Shown: in pieces, positions 42,512-51,570 of the stretch
How positions within the stretch are numbered: the stretch's first letter is position 1
How the letters are laid out: the number at the start of each line of letters is the position of its first letter
Program-made: the position numbers and the translations under genes
Notes under the pieces: generated by a model
The model's input: only the letters and a program-made list of their open reading frames with translations
Told to the model about the DNA's origin: nothing
The model's database searches: none
Assembly (NCBI RefSeq): GCF_003208215.1
Contig: NZ_QKLW01000010.1
Span: 62,001 to 126,000 of the forward strand
Length of the DNA: 64,000 nt
From: Marinomonas alcarazii
GTDB lineage: Bacteria > Pseudomonadota > Gammaproteobacteria > Pseudomonadales > Marinomonadaceae
Direction: 5' to 3'

Positions 42512-42535
42512 ACCCAGCGGCAAATGCCGCTGGGT
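42512..42535 (+). terminator. Intercistronic hairpin between aapJ and aapQ
   Basis: 10-bp GC-rich stem ACCCAGCGGC with its complement, loop AAAT, short T stretch. It probably acts as a partial terminator or 3' stabiliser so that more binding protein than permease is made. Confidence 0.75.
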
Positions 42536-42586
42536 TTCTCCCCCCTTTCTTACACATCTGACGAGCATTCCATTGCCTGAAACAAG

Positions 42587-43762
42587 ATGAGCGATAAAAC
42601 AACTCCAAGCAATAACAGCTTTTTGAATGACGCGGGTAATCGCGCTTTAATATTTCAAATTGTGCTACTAGTGATGGTGGTCTTTGCGGGTTATTACTTA
42701 TTCAGTAACCTTCAGTCCAACCTCGATAACCGTGGAATTTCAACTGGTTTCTCATTTTTCAATGAACCAGCTGGCTTTCCAATTCTTATCCACCTAATTG
42801 AATACACTGAGGCGAATACCTACGGGCGAGCGTTTTTTGTTGCCTTAATCAATACTTTTGTTATTTCCCTATTAGGGATTATCTTAGCCACCATTATTGG
42901 CGTAATAATGGGGCTAGCTCGATTATCCAAAAACTGGCTAGTGGCACGTTTAGCCACTGTCTACATCGAAACATTGCGTAATATTCCATTACTACTGCAA
43001 ATGTTCTTCTGGTATTTTGCTGTACTCGCGGCATTGCCAGCACCACGAAATAGTTATGAATTTGCCGATTTCCTATTAAATAAACGCGGCATTTATTCAC
43101 CTAACCCAATCGCTCAAGATGGCTTTGGCTTGGTAATTTTCGGCTTTGTTTTGTCGATTGTAGCTTCCATTGGCTTGATTATTTGGGCGAAAAAGCGCCA
43201 GACAAGAACAGGGCTATGGTTCCCTGCTTACTGGTCGTCTCTTGGCGTTATTGTTGGTGTGACATTTCTATTTTTGGCCGTTTCTGGGTTTCCGATAGAG
43301 TTCGACCTACCGCAAAAAAGTCGCTTTAACGTAACGGGCGGTATGGTTCTTCCACCTGAGTTCGTAGCTGTGTTAGTTGCTCTATCTACTTACACAGGGG
43401 CATTTATTGCTGAAATCGTGCGAGCTGGCATATTGTCTGTTAACTGGGGACAAACCGAAGCAGCTCGCTCTTTGGGCCTTCGTGACAACCTCACTCAGCG
43501 ACTGATCGTATTGCCTCAAGCATTGCGAGTCATTATCCCGCCACTCACTAGCCAATATTTGAATTTGGCGAAGAACTCTTCGTTGGGTGCCGCTATCGCT
43601 TACCCAGAGTTGGTTGCAGTGGTCATGGGTACGACGCTCAACCAAACAGGTCAGGCGATTGAAACCATCGGTCTTTGTATGTTGGTTTACGGTTCATTGA
43701 GTCTATCGATTTCGGTATTCATGAACTGGTACAACAGCAAAATGTCATTAATTGAGCGCTAG
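42587..43762 (+). CDS. aapQ: General L-amino-acid ABC transporter, permease 1
   Basis: 391 residues with about eight membrane helices, larger than ordinary HisQM permeases, as is usual for AapQ/BztB. The conserved start region is NRALIFQIVLLVMVVFAGYYLFSN. The EAA loop is EAARSLGLRDNLTQRLIVLPQALRVIIPPLTSQYLN. It is followed by aapM, the reading frame ending 10 bp before the aapM start. Confidence 0.94.
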   Translation: MSDKTTPSNNSFLNDAGNRALIFQIVLLVMVVFAGYYLFSNLQSNLDNRGISTGFSFFNEPAGFPILIHLIEYTEANTYGRAFFVALINTFVISLLGIILATIIGVIMGLARLSKNWLVARLATVYIETLRNIPLLLQMFFWYFAVLAALPAPRNSYEFADFLLNKRGIYSPNPIAQDGFGLVIFGFVLSIVASIGLIIWAKKRQTRTGLWFPAYWSSLGVIVGVTFLFLAVSGFPIEFDLPQKSRFNVTGGMVLPPEFVAVLVALSTYTGAFIAEIVRAGILSVNWGQTEAARSLGLRDNLTQRLIVLPQALRVIIPPLTSQYLNLAKNSSLGAAIAYPELVAVVMGTTLNQTGQAIETIGLCMLVYGSLSLSISVFMNWYNSKMSLIER

Positions 43763-43772
43763 GAGGCAGATC

Positions 43773-44873
43773 ATGGCTATTATCTTTAAACCATCACCAA
43801 GCCTCCCACCACCAGTTACATCGGTTGGTCCTGTGGCATGGGTACGTCAGAATTTATTTTCGTCCCCGCTGAATATATTCCTCACTCTTTTTAGCTTGTA
43901 CCTGTTGTATTTGCTTATTCCACCTGTCATTGAGTGGGGTTTCATCAATGCAACATGGGAAGGGACTTCAAAAGCCGCTTGTACTGGTGGCGGTGCTTGT
44001 TGGGCATTTGTTGTCGTCTATTTTGACCAGTTTATGTACGGGTTATACCCTGAAGCAGAAACATGGCGCATTAATTTAGCCGTTATTCTGTTAATCGTTA
44101 TGGTGGGTGCTTTTGCCATTAAAACGATCAATAAGCTGTACCTTTCTATCGCCATTATCTTTGCTTATCCCATCGTCGCTTACTTCTTGTTCGCTGGTGG
44201 CATCTTTGGCTTAGAAGTTGTAGAAACCTCTTTGTGGGGCGGCTTGTTTCTTACTGTGCTGCTTGGGGTCATTGGTATCGTTGCCTCCTTCCCATTAGGG
44301 GTGGTATTGGCTCTTGGTCGACGCTCAGACATGCCAATAGCAAAATCTGTGTGTGTGGTCTTCATCGAAACGATTCGTGCTGTACCATTGATCACTATTT
44401 TGTTTATGGCATCCGTAATGATTCCGTTATTCCTGCCTGAAGGCTTGAACTTTAACAAACTATTACGTGTGTTGATTGGTATCACTTTGTTCTCTGCTGC
44501 GTATATGGCTGAGGTGGTTCGTGGTGGTCTACAAGCGATCCCTAAAGGCCAGTATGAAGCCGCAGATGCGATGGGCTTAACCTATTGGCAATCTATGATT
44601 CTGGTTATTTTGCCGCAGGCACTAAAACTGGTAATCCCTGGAATAGTGAACTCTTTCATTGCTTTGTTTAAAGACACAACCTTAGTCTATATCGTTGGTA
44701 TGTTTGACTTCTTAGGTCGAATTCAAGCCGCTAACCATGATGCAAACTGGTTAGGAACGACTGTCGAAGGTTATGCCTTTGCAGGTTTTGTCTATTGGGC
44801 TATCTGCTTTGGTATGTCTCGTTATAGTATGGCTCTCGAGCGTAAGTTAGAAACTGGGCACAAGCGAAATTAG
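43773..44873 (+). CDS. aapM: General L-amino-acid ABC transporter, permease 2
   Basis: 366 residues from ATG 43773 (MAIIFKPSPSLPPPV), which has AGGAGG at a good distance; a TTG 21 bp upstream inside aapQ is unlikely. About eight membrane helices. The EAA loop is EAADAMGLTYWQSMILVILPQALKLVIPGIVNSFI. DTTLVYIVGMFDFLGRIQAANHDANWLG is characteristic of AapM/BztC. Confidence 0.94.
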   Translation: MAIIFKPSPSLPPPVTSVGPVAWVRQNLFSSPLNIFLTLFSLYLLYLLIPPVIEWGFINATWEGTSKAACTGGGACWAFVVVYFDQFMYGLYPEAETWRINLAVILLIVMVGAFAIKTINKLYLSIAIIFAYPIVAYFLFAGGIFGLEVVETSLWGGLFLTVLLGVIGIVASFPLGVVLALGRRSDMPIAKSVCVVFIETIRAVPLITILFMASVMIPLFLPEGLNFNKLLRVLIGITLFSAAYMAEVVRGGLQAIPKGQYEAADAMGLTYWQSMILVILPQALKLVIPGIVNSFIALFKDTTLVYIVGMFDFLGRIQAANHDANWLGTTVEGYAFAGFVYWAICFGMSRYSMALERKLETGHKRN

Positions 44874-44895
44874 TTAAGAATTAAAGGTCTTTATT

Positions 44896-45675
44896 ATGAC
44901 AGATACAAACATGGCTCGTGCCCAGCTAGCGCAGGGCGAAGAAGCAATCATCGAATTTAACGATGTAAACAAGTGGTACGGTGATTTTCACGTACTTAAA
45001 AACATCAACTTCAGCATCAAGAAAGGCGAACGAATCGTTGTATGTGGTCCTTCTGGTTCTGGTAAGTCAACTATGACGCGTTGTATCAACCGCCTAGAAG
45101 AACACCAAAAAGGCACCATTCTGGTTGATGGCGTTGAGATGAATAACAACCTGAAAAACATCGAAGCGATTCGTAAAGACGTGGGGATGGTGTTTCAGCA
45201 CTTTAATTTGTTCCCTCATCTGACCATTTTAGAAAACCTAACATTGGCACCTATCTGGGTTCGTAAAACACCTAAGAAAGAAGCTGAAGAAATGGCGATG
45301 CATTACTTGGAGCGAGTCAAAATCGCTAACCAAGCATTGAAATACCCAGGTCAGTTATCTGGTGGTCAGCAACAACGTGTGGCAATTGCTCGTGGCTTGT
45401 GCATGCAGCCTCGTATCATGTTGTTCGATGAGCCAACGTCTGCACTTGACCCTGAGATGATCAAAGAAGTATTGGACGTAATGGTTCAGTTGGCTGAGGA
45501 AGGCATGACCATGGTGTGTGTAACACACGAAATGGGCTTCGCTAAAACCGTCGCTGACCGTGTTGTGTTCATGGATGCTGGCGAAATCGTAGAAGCGAAT
45601 AAGCCTCACGAATTCTTCGACAACCCTCAGCACGACCGTACTCAGATGTTCTTAAGTCAAATTCTGAATCACTAA
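44896..45675 (+). CDS. aapP: General L-amino-acid ABC transporter, ATP-binding protein
   Basis: 259 residues. Walker [11 protein letters not shown]-loop region [15 protein letters not shown], signature [15 protein letters not shown], Walker [14 protein letters not shown] and the H-loop [11 protein letters not shown] are all intact. It is of the polar amino-acid (GlnQ/HisP) class. Last gene of the operon, followed by a terminator. Confidence 0.95.
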   Translation: MTDTNMARAQLAQGEEAIIEFNDVNKWYGDFHVLKNINFSIKKGERIVVCGPSGSGKSTMTRCINRLEEHQKGTILVDGVEMNNNLKNIEAIRKDVGMVFQHFNLFPHLTILENLTLAPIWVRKTPKKEAEEMAMHYLERVKIANQALKYPGQLSGGQQQRVAIARGLCMQPRIMLFDEPTSALDPEMIKEVLDVMVQLAEEGMTMVCVTHEMGFAKTVADRVVFMDAGEIVEANKPHEFFDNPQHDRTQMFLSQILNH

Positions 45676-45719
45676 TCACTTACTATTCAGAACTAGAACT
45701 TAAAATCTGTTATATTCAC

Positions 45720-45747
45720 AAAGCCCCTTTTATAGGGGCTTTTTTTA
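45720..45747 (+). terminator. Rho-independent terminator of the aap operon
   Basis: 7-bp stem AAGCCCC with GGGGCTT, 7-nt loop and a seven-T tail, 45 bp after aapP. Confidence 0.9.
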
Positions 45748-45773
45748 TATAGGTCTTCACTACAGGAAAATAC

Positions 45774-47042
45774 ATGGGCGCTTCCATCAACCCTAAAACA
45801 ACCCCTAGATTACGCGTAGTACATCTAGCCGATCACACTGGTCGTTTGCAGGTTATTTTCCCTGAGAGCAATATGCTGGATATATCCGCGGTATCACGGC
45901 TGACGAAACGCCGTTTTGAGCCGGTTAATCATTACCACAGCTCTGGTGACCCACTGATTAAACCAAACAGTGTGACCACCATTTTAGAAGCAAGCATGTT
46001 AAAAGAGGCCGTATTTTCGATTCGTACAAAAGTGGATGGTGCCTATCACGACATTACATCCGCTGAATTAGAGTCGATGTTTTCGGGCCCTCTTAATCGT
46101 TTTGAAGCTATTTCTATTGATACCTCACTCATCAACCGCCCTGTTGATAATCACGAGCACGATGAAGAACAAATTCTTCAGGCGCTTGGCCGGTTTCAGT
46201 CCATCCGTCTTAAACAACGTATTGAAGAAACATTAGAAATTCCGCCTTTACCCGCGTCCTCTCACCGAATTATCCGCCTTTCTACTGATCAATCCGCGGG
46301 AACGGATGAGTTGTGTGATGTCATTGCCCTCGATCCAAGCTTGGCAGCTCAAGTTATTAGCTGGGCATCATCACCCTACTATGGTGCTCCAGGTTCTATA
46401 GAGTCCGTAGAAGATGCCATCATACGCGTATTAGGCTACGACATGGTGATGAACCTAGCGCTTGGCTTATCCATGGGGAATGGCTTTCAACCACCTGAAG
46501 ACGGCCCACGTCACTATGAAGACTTTTGGCTAGACTCCGTGTCCAATGCTGTATTGATGGAGTCATTGGTGAAAGCCATGCCGATGCAAAATCGCCCTAA
46601 ACTTGGCCATGCTTATCTTGCCGGCTTGTTACATAACTTTGGCTACTTGGGCATTAGCACTATTTTACCACCACACTTTTCCATTCTTTCACGCTACCAA
46701 GAAGCAAATGCACACTTGCCGTCTGAACTGGTTGAGATGCAAATTTTGCATTTCACCAAAGAGCAACTGGGTTCTTGGCTACTGCGTTACTGGAGTCTAC
46801 CGGACAACATTTGGATGGCGATAAGATACAGTAAAAAGCCTCACTACTATGGAGAACACGCGATATTAGCGAAATTACTTTTTGTCTCTAATCAGCTACG
46901 CCATAACAATCCCATAGAGCCATCGGTATTAGTCGAAATCGGATTGACGCTGGAAGAAGCAGAAGACTGCCGTGATGCGATTTATCAGAAGTCTGCCGAG
47001 TTGCATAAGATGGTCGCCTTAATCAACAAAATGAACGCCTAA
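45774..47042 (+). CDS. HDOD domain protein with N-terminal YbaK-like region
   Basis: 422 residues. The N-terminal ~150 residues look like a divergent YbaK/prolyl-tRNA-deacylase-like domain (ARVVHLADHTGRLQVIFP-like start, here LRVVHLADHTGRLQVIFPES). The HDOD domain spans ~175-375: LPPLPASSHRIIRLS-type entry (IPPLPASSHRIIRLS), then ALDPSLAAQVISWASSPYYGAPGSIESVEDAIIRVLG and LAGLLHNFGYL in place of the HD-type histidine helix. HDOD proteins act in regulation, including c-di-GMP and virulence pathways, usually as scaffolds. The same gene occurs near recG and ubiC in Pseudomonas-type genomes. Biochemical role unknown. Confidence 0.85.
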   Translation: MGASINPKTTPRLRVVHLADHTGRLQVIFPESNMLDISAVSRLTKRRFEPVNHYHSSGDPLIKPNSVTTILEASMLKEAVFSIRTKVDGAYHDITSAELESMFSGPLNRFEAISIDTSLINRPVDNHEHDEEQILQALGRFQSIRLKQRIEETLEIPPLPASSHRIIRLSTDQSAGTDELCDVIALDPSLAAQVISWASSPYYGAPGSIESVEDAIIRVLGYDMVMNLALGLSMGNGFQPPEDGPRHYEDFWLDSVSNAVLMESLVKAMPMQNRPKLGHAYLAGLLHNFGYLGISTILPPHFSILSRYQEANAHLPSELVEMQILHFTKEQLGSWLLRYWSLPDNIWMAIRYSKKPHYYGEHAILAKLLFVSNQLRHNNPIEPSVLVEIGLTLEEAEDCRDAIYQKSAELHKMVALINKMNA

Positions 47043-47048
47043 TCTCAT

Positions 47049-47624
47049 ATGACGAAGATGCCTCAGGCGGTAATGAACCCATCTGCCGCACAACAGTTTG
47101 ACTATCGCTGGTCTCCAGTACATCAAATTAATAAAATGAAAGTGCCGAAAAAGCTTTGGCCTTGGCTGATCACACAAGACTCCCTTACCGCAAAACTACA
47201 CAGCGTGGGAGCATTAACTGTTGAAGTCCTTGATGACGCTTGGGGAACGCCAACAGTAAGAGAACGAAAGCGCCTAAAACTCAGCCCAAGAGACGCAGCA
47301 CGTATTCGCACAGTACTGCTCAAGGTTGACGGAATCGCCGTGATTTATGCTCGCTCAGTTATTCCTGCAAAGTCCTTGAAAGGACATTGGCGACAAGTAA
47401 AACATTTACAAAACAAGCCATTAGGCGGCTATTTGTTCCAACATAGGCAGCTCAAGCGGAGCGCTATCGAAGTCACTCAATTACCGAAGCATATGTTTCC
47501 AAACCAGCCCCAATCACTCTGGGCGCGGCGCTCTGTCTTCCACCAATTTGGTCCTGGGATATTGGTTAATGAAGCTTTTTTTGATGAAATACACCAGCTA
47601 AAATCACCGTTTGGAATAGTATGA
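47049..47624 (+). CDS. ubiC: Chorismate lyase
   Basis: 191 residues, slightly longer than the E. coli enzyme (165). It converts chorismate to 4-hydroxybenzoate and pyruvate, the first step of ubiquinone synthesis. Recognised by RSVIPAKSLKGHWRQVKHLQNKPLGGYLF, which holds the conserved arginine and the GGYLF segment, and by WARRSVF near the end with the catalytic arginine; the glutamate of VNEAFF follows. It overlaps ubiA by 4 bp, so the first two ubiquinone-specific enzymes are coupled. Confidence 0.92.
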   Translation: MTKMPQAVMNPSAAQQFDYRWSPVHQINKMKVPKKLWPWLITQDSLTAKLHSVGALTVEVLDDAWGTPTVRERKRLKLSPRDAARIRTVLLKVDGIAVIYARSVIPAKSLKGHWRQVKHLQNKPLGGYLFQHRQLKRSAIEVTQLPKHMFPNQPQSLWARRSVFHQFGPGILVNEAFFDEIHQLKSPFGIV

Positions 47625-48475
47625 ACAAACTTAAAGACTACGCAGAATTAACACGATTCAACCGCCCTATTGGCTCATTTTTACTCATGTGGCCCACATT
47701 ATGGGCTTTATGGCTGGCCGCCGACGGCATGCCGCAGTGGCATCTGGTGATTATTTTTGTCTTAGGTGTTTTTAGTATGCGTTCAGCAGGTTGTGTGATT
47801 AACGACTACGCTGATAGGAAGGTCGACGGTCATGTTGAACGTACGAAAAACCGCCCGTTACCGTCGGGGCGAGTGTCTGAAAAAGAAGCACTTCTCCTCT
47901 TCAGTGCTTTGTCTATTTTGAGTTTTATCTTGGTCCTCTTTACTGACCTAAGAACGATTCTATTGTCGTTTGCAGGCTTGGGTCTGGCTGCTCTGTACCC
48001 GTTTATGAAGCGCTACACACATCTGCCACAGTTATTTCTTGGCTTAGCCTTTTCATGGGCCATTCCCATGGCCTACAGCGCTCAGGGAGGCGATTTAACC
48101 GATCCCGAGCTATGGATGCTGTTTGTCGCAAACTGCTTTTGGACAATCGCTTACGACACCTATTATGCAATGACAGACCGTCCGGATGACCTAAAAGTGG
48201 GTATTAAATCTACTGCGATTTTGTTTGGTCGCTATGATTTATTCGTCATTGTTTGCCTACAAGGACTAACCTTGTCTTTATTGACTTGGATTGGCCTACT
48301 CGCTGGGCTACATTGGTTATACTTTGTGTCCCTTGTTGTCTGTGTTGGATTGTTCTATCAACAATTTAAACAAGCAAAAGAGCGCGATAGGCAAGCTTGC
48401 TTTCGTTCTTTCTTAGACAATAACCGCATTGGATACTGCGTCTTTATTGGCCTAGTACTAAGCTATTTAATGTAA
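47621..48475 (+). CDS. ubiA: 4-hydroxybenzoate polyprenyltransferase
   Basis: 284 residues with about eight or nine membrane helices. It attaches the polyprenyl tail to 4-hydroxybenzoate. RPIGSFLLMWPTLWALWLAADG is the UbiA opening. The two Asp-rich motifs are present: NDYADRKVDGHVERTKNRPLPSG and DTYYAMTDRPDDLKVGIKSTAILFG, which bind magnesium and the prenyl diphosphate. It follows ubiC directly (ATGA overlap). Confidence 0.96.
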   Translation: MNKLKDYAELTRFNRPIGSFLLMWPTLWALWLAADGMPQWHLVIIFVLGVFSMRSAGCVINDYADRKVDGHVERTKNRPLPSGRVSEKEALLLFSALSILSFILVLFTDLRTILLSFAGLGLAALYPFMKRYTHLPQLFLGLAFSWAIPMAYSAQGGDLTDPELWMLFVANCFWTIAYDTYYAMTDRPDDLKVGIKSTAILFGRYDLFVIVCLQGLTLSLLTWIGLLAGLHWLYFVSLVVCVGLFYQQFKQAKERDRQACFRSFLDNNRIGYCVFIGLVLSYLM

Positions 48476-48487
48476 TATGTGGCAAAG

Positions 48488-48515
48488 TTGTGACAATGTA
48501 ACCGAATTGTCACAA
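48488..48515. promoter_or_regulatory. Inverted repeat upstream of phoB
   Basis: TTGTGACAAT and its exact complement ATTGTCACAA are separated by 8 bp, 30 bp before the phoB start. It could be an operator for phoB or a weak terminator for ubiA (no T-run follows). It is not a Pho box, because the TGTCA units face each other instead of repeating every 11 bp. Confidence 0.55.
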
Positions 48516-48544
48516 TTGATCGCTTTAATAAAACCGTTCCTGAG

Positions 48545-49255
48545 ATGAGGATGAATCCTGTGACCGGTAAAAAAGTATTAATTATTGATGATGAATCTTC
48601 CATACGCGAAATGATAGCCATCGCCCTTGAAATGGCGGGCTACGAGTATTTGGAAGCCGAAAATATCCAGCAAGCCCATGAGATCATTGTGGATCATCGA
48701 CCAGACCTAGTGCTTGTCGATTGGATGATGCCTGGCGGCAGCGGTATCGAATTAACACGCCGCTTGAAAAAAGATACAACCACGGCTGAAATTCCCGTCA
48801 TTATTCTGACGGCGAAAGGCGAAGAAGATAATAAAATACAAGGCCTAGAAGTCGGTGCCGATGATTATATTACCAAGCCTTTTTCACCAAGAGAGTTGGT
48901 CGCACGCCTAAAAGCCGTATTGCGTCGCGCAACACCACAGGGTGTTGATGAACCGATCGAAATCGAAGGTCTAACGCTTGACCCAATCAGCCAACGTGTC
49001 ACCATTGGTAGTCGCCCTTTGGAAATGGGGCCAACAGAATACCGTTTGCTCAAATTCTTAATGACTCACCAAGAGCGCGCTTATTCTAGAGCACAATTAT
49101 TAGATCAGGTATGGGGTGGTAACGTGTACGTTGAAGAGCGTACGGTAGACGTCCATATCCGTCGCTTACGCAAAGCCATTGGTAGTACCCATGATTTCTT
49201 GATACAAACTGTACGAGGAACAGGCTACCGCTTTTCAGCAAAAAGGTCCGTATGA
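48545..49255 (+). CDS. phoB: Phosphate regulon response regulator PhoB
   Basis: 236 residues from ATG 48545; ATG 48551 and GTG 48560 are also possible, and the GTG start would put the phospho-acceptor aspartate of VDWMMPG at residue 54 as in E. coli. Receiver domain ~1-125 with IIDDE, the aspartate, ILTAKGEE and TKPFSPREL. An OmpR/PhoB winged-helix DNA-binding domain follows, with EYRLLKFLMTHQERAYSRAQLLDQVWG and RTVDVHIRRLRKAI. It activates phosphate-scavenging genes at Pho boxes, for which the phn operon at 22372 is a candidate. Confidence 0.96.
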   Translation: MRMNPVTGKKVLIIDDESSIREMIAIALEMAGYEYLEAENIQQAHEIIVDHRPDLVLVDWMMPGGSGIELTRRLKKDTTTAEIPVIILTAKGEEDNKIQGLEVGADDYITKPFSPRELVARLKAVLRRATPQGVDEPIEIEGLTLDPISQRVTIGSRPLEMGPTEYRLLKFLMTHQERAYSRAQLLDQVWGGNVYVEERTVDVHIRRLRKAIGSTHDFLIQTVRGTGYRFSAKRSV

Positions 49256-50598
49256 AAACCATTTGGCGAAACACTATTCTTAGTTGGCTAGCAGGGTTAG
49301 CAGCCTGCGTTGTCATCGGCCTCATCATTGGGCAATTGTTAGGTGTTTTGCTGCTGTATGTTTTGGCGTCTTTGTATTGGCAGCTGTATCAGCTTTATCA
49401 ATTCCATAATTGGTTACGGTATTCAGGGCGTGCAGCGCCCCCAGAAGCCAGTGGCATTTGGGGGGATGTGTTTGATGCAGTCTATCGTCTGCAGAAAAAA
49501 CAACGTAAATCTAAACGTCGCATGCGCCAAGCATTAACACGCATTGAAAGCTCGACCACGGCCTTAAAAGAAGGCGTGATCATGGCAGACAATCAAGGCA
49601 ATTTAGAATGGTGGAACAATTCTGCGGGGCATTTCCTTGGCTTAATTCGTCACACAGACCGTGGCCAAGTCATTACCAACATTGTCCGCAACCCAGATTT
49701 CTTCCGTTACTTTAGTCAAAAGCGTTTCGGAGAGCCTTTAATCATCAAATCTCCCGCCAAAGACGGTGTGTATTTAGAAATTCAAACCACTTTGTATGAC
49801 AAAAATGATCACTTAATTTTTGTTCGCGATGTCACGCGTTTGCACTTACTAGAACAGATGCGTAAAGACTTTGTCGCCAACGCGTCCCATGAATTAAAAA
49901 CGCCACTGACCGTAATTAAAGGGTATTTAGAAACCCTCGATATGTTTCGTGATAGCTTGCCAGTGAGTATGCAGAAAGGCATCGTCAATATGTCTGAGCA
50001 GTCAGAACGTATGGAACAGCTTATCGAAGATCTGTTGTTGCTTTCACGCTTAGAAAGCAACGACAAGCGTGAAGAAAATCAATGGCACAAAGTATCCAGC
50101 ATCATAAGCTCTATCACCAGTGCTATGGGACCTATCCTCAAAGACTCGCATTCACTGTCTGTGAACATCCCTGAAGAAGCACATTTATACGGTTCCTATA
50201 AAGAGCTGTACAGCGCATTTTCGAATCTTGTCGTCAACGCTATTAAATATTCACCCGATGGCGGAGCCATTACCATTAAGTGGGAATCAAGCGAATTTAA
50301 TGGCGTATTCTCGGTACAAGATAGCGGAATCGGCATTGACCCTAGATACATTCCAAGACTTACTGAGCGCTTTTTTAGGGTGGATAAAGGGCGAGGATCC
50401 AAAACAGGCGGCACAGGCTTAGGTCTCGCAATTGTGAAGCATGTTCTTTTGCATCATGAAGCCAAGCTACAGGTTCGCAGCCAACCAGGGCTTGGCAGTA
50501 CCTTCTCGTGTCACTTCCCTGCTAACCGAACCCGCAATGATGCCGTCACGGCAGCTATTGCGATTACAACAGACGAAAACCAAGATTTCACAAAGTAA
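49252..50598 (+). CDS. phoR: Phosphate regulon sensor histidine kinase PhoR
   Basis: 448 residues. Two close membrane helices fill the first ~45 residues, with no real periplasmic domain, as in PhoR. A PAS domain spans ~95-195 (EGVIMADNQGNLEWWN). The HisKA domain has the phospho-accepting H213 in VANASHELKTPLTVIKGYLE. The ATPase domain has the N box NLVVNAIKYSP, G1 VQDSGIGIDP and G2 GGTGLGLAIVKHV. It overlaps phoB by 4 bp (ATGA). It senses phosphate status through the Pst transporter and PhoU, whose genes are at 61745-64000. Confidence 0.96.
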   Translation: MKTIWRNTILSWLAGLAACVVIGLIIGQLLGVLLLYVLASLYWQLYQLYQFHNWLRYSGRAAPPEASGIWGDVFDAVYRLQKKQRKSKRRMRQALTRIESSTTALKEGVIMADNQGNLEWWNNSAGHFLGLIRHTDRGQVITNIVRNPDFFRYFSQKRFGEPLIIKSPAKDGVYLEIQTTLYDKNDHLIFVRDVTRLHLLEQMRKDFVANASHELKTPLTVIKGYLETLDMFRDSLPVSMQKGIVNMSEQSERMEQLIEDLLLLSRLESNDKREENQWHKVSSIISSITSAMGPILKDSHSLSVNIPEEAHLYGSYKELYSAFSNLVVNAIKYSPDGGAITIKWESSEFNGVFSVQDSGIGIDPRYIPRLTERFFRVDKGRGSKTGGTGLGLAIVKHVLLHHEAKLQVRSQPGLGSTFSCHFPANRTRNDAVTAAIAITTDENQDFTK

Positions 50599-50664
50599 AT
50601 GATCCACCCACCCCAAAAGCGAGGCATCGCTGTTTCGTTAGATAACAATAGGGTTTGTTCGTAG

Positions 50665-50690
50665 GCCATTTCCGCAAAGGCGGAAATGGC
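50665..50690. terminator. Hairpin between convergent phoR and the response regulator gene
   Basis: Perfect 11-bp stem GCCATTTCCGC with its complement and loop AAAG. There is no T-tract on either side, so termination efficiency is uncertain. Confidence 0.5.
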
Positions 50691-50724
50691 GATAATAGTA
50701 ATGGAGGGTGCTGTAAGTGAGGAG

Positions 50725-51570
50725 TTATAAACTATCAAACAACTGACTAATGAAGGTTTCTTTTTCGCTGTCTTGGTCGATCAAACTTAAGGTTACCGTC
50801 AAAAAGGTCGAATCGTGTTTTTTCTCAGTGGTTGCCACGGATTGAATATAATAGTTCAACCGATTAACTTTCCCACCAAATTCCAAATCCAATACGGCTT
50901 GGCCCAAAACCTGCGGCACAATGTCATCGCTTTTAATAAACATCGTGGCTTCCGTCTTACTGAACTGAATAACCATGCAACGGAATTGTTTACTCTCAAA
51001 ACGCACCAAGGTCGGAATTTTCACATCTTTCACTGACACTGCAGGCACATCAGGATTGGTAAACTTGGTCGCTTGTACAGGACTAGACGCTTTACCCGCT
51101 CCCATCAAGACATCAAGTGACGCTGAACTCACGCCGCCGGGCGCCGCGGATTCACGTGGCTTTTGTGACGCCAGTTTGCGCTCAATACCATGTTTCTTCG
51201 CCGCTGAAATGACTTTATTAATCAACTGCTCACTAGAAAACGGCTTACCAAGGTAATCCGTTACACCAGACTGAACGGCCTCCACCACATGGCTTTTATC
51301 ACCACGGCTGGTGATCATCACGAAGGGAACATCTTCTTTCTTATATTTTGGTTGCTCGCGGCACCATTTTAAAAGCTCAACCCCTGTCATTTCAGGCATT
51401 TCCCAATCACACAAAACAATATCAAATTGCGTTTTGGTTAACATTTGCTGGGCTTTTTTTCCGTTTACCGCTTCTTCAATTTCGACCGCAGGAAACTGCT
51501 TTCGCAATGTCCGTCGGATCAAATCACGAGTAAAAGAGGCATCATCAACAACCAATATTTTTAAAGACAT
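50725..51570 (-). CDS. Response regulator with C-terminal PilZ-like domain
   Basis: 281 residues from ATG 51570, whose A is also the last base of the upstream cysZ stop (TGATG). Residues 1-125 are a CheY-like receiver: LVVDDAS, the phospho-acceptor in LCDWEMPEMTG, MITSRGD and GKPFS. A linker rich in S, A and P follows. Residues ~185-281 look like a degenerate PilZ-type beta barrel (PTLVRFESKQFRCMVIQFSKTEATMFIKS) without the RxxxR c-di-GMP motif, so c-di-GMP binding is doubtful. No kinase gene is adjacent other than convergent phoR. Confidence 0.82.
   Translation of the reverse strand: MSLKILVVDDASFTRDLIRRTLRKQFPAVEIEEAVNGKKAQQMLTKTQFDIVLCDWEMPEMTGVELLKWCREQPKYKKEDVPFVMITSRGDKSHVVEAVQSGVTDYLGKPFSSEQLINKVISAAKKHGIERKLASQKPRESAAPGGVSSASLDVLMGAGKASSPVQATKFTNPDVPAVSVKDVKIPTLVRFESKQFRCMVIQFSKTEATMFIKSDDIVPQVLGQAVLDLEFGGKVNRLNYYIQSVATTEKKHDSTFLTVTLSLIDQDSEKETFISQLFDSL

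Noticed and set aside
48488-48515. Possible Pho box of phoB
   Set aside because: The TGTCA units are inverted and not repeated every 11 bp.
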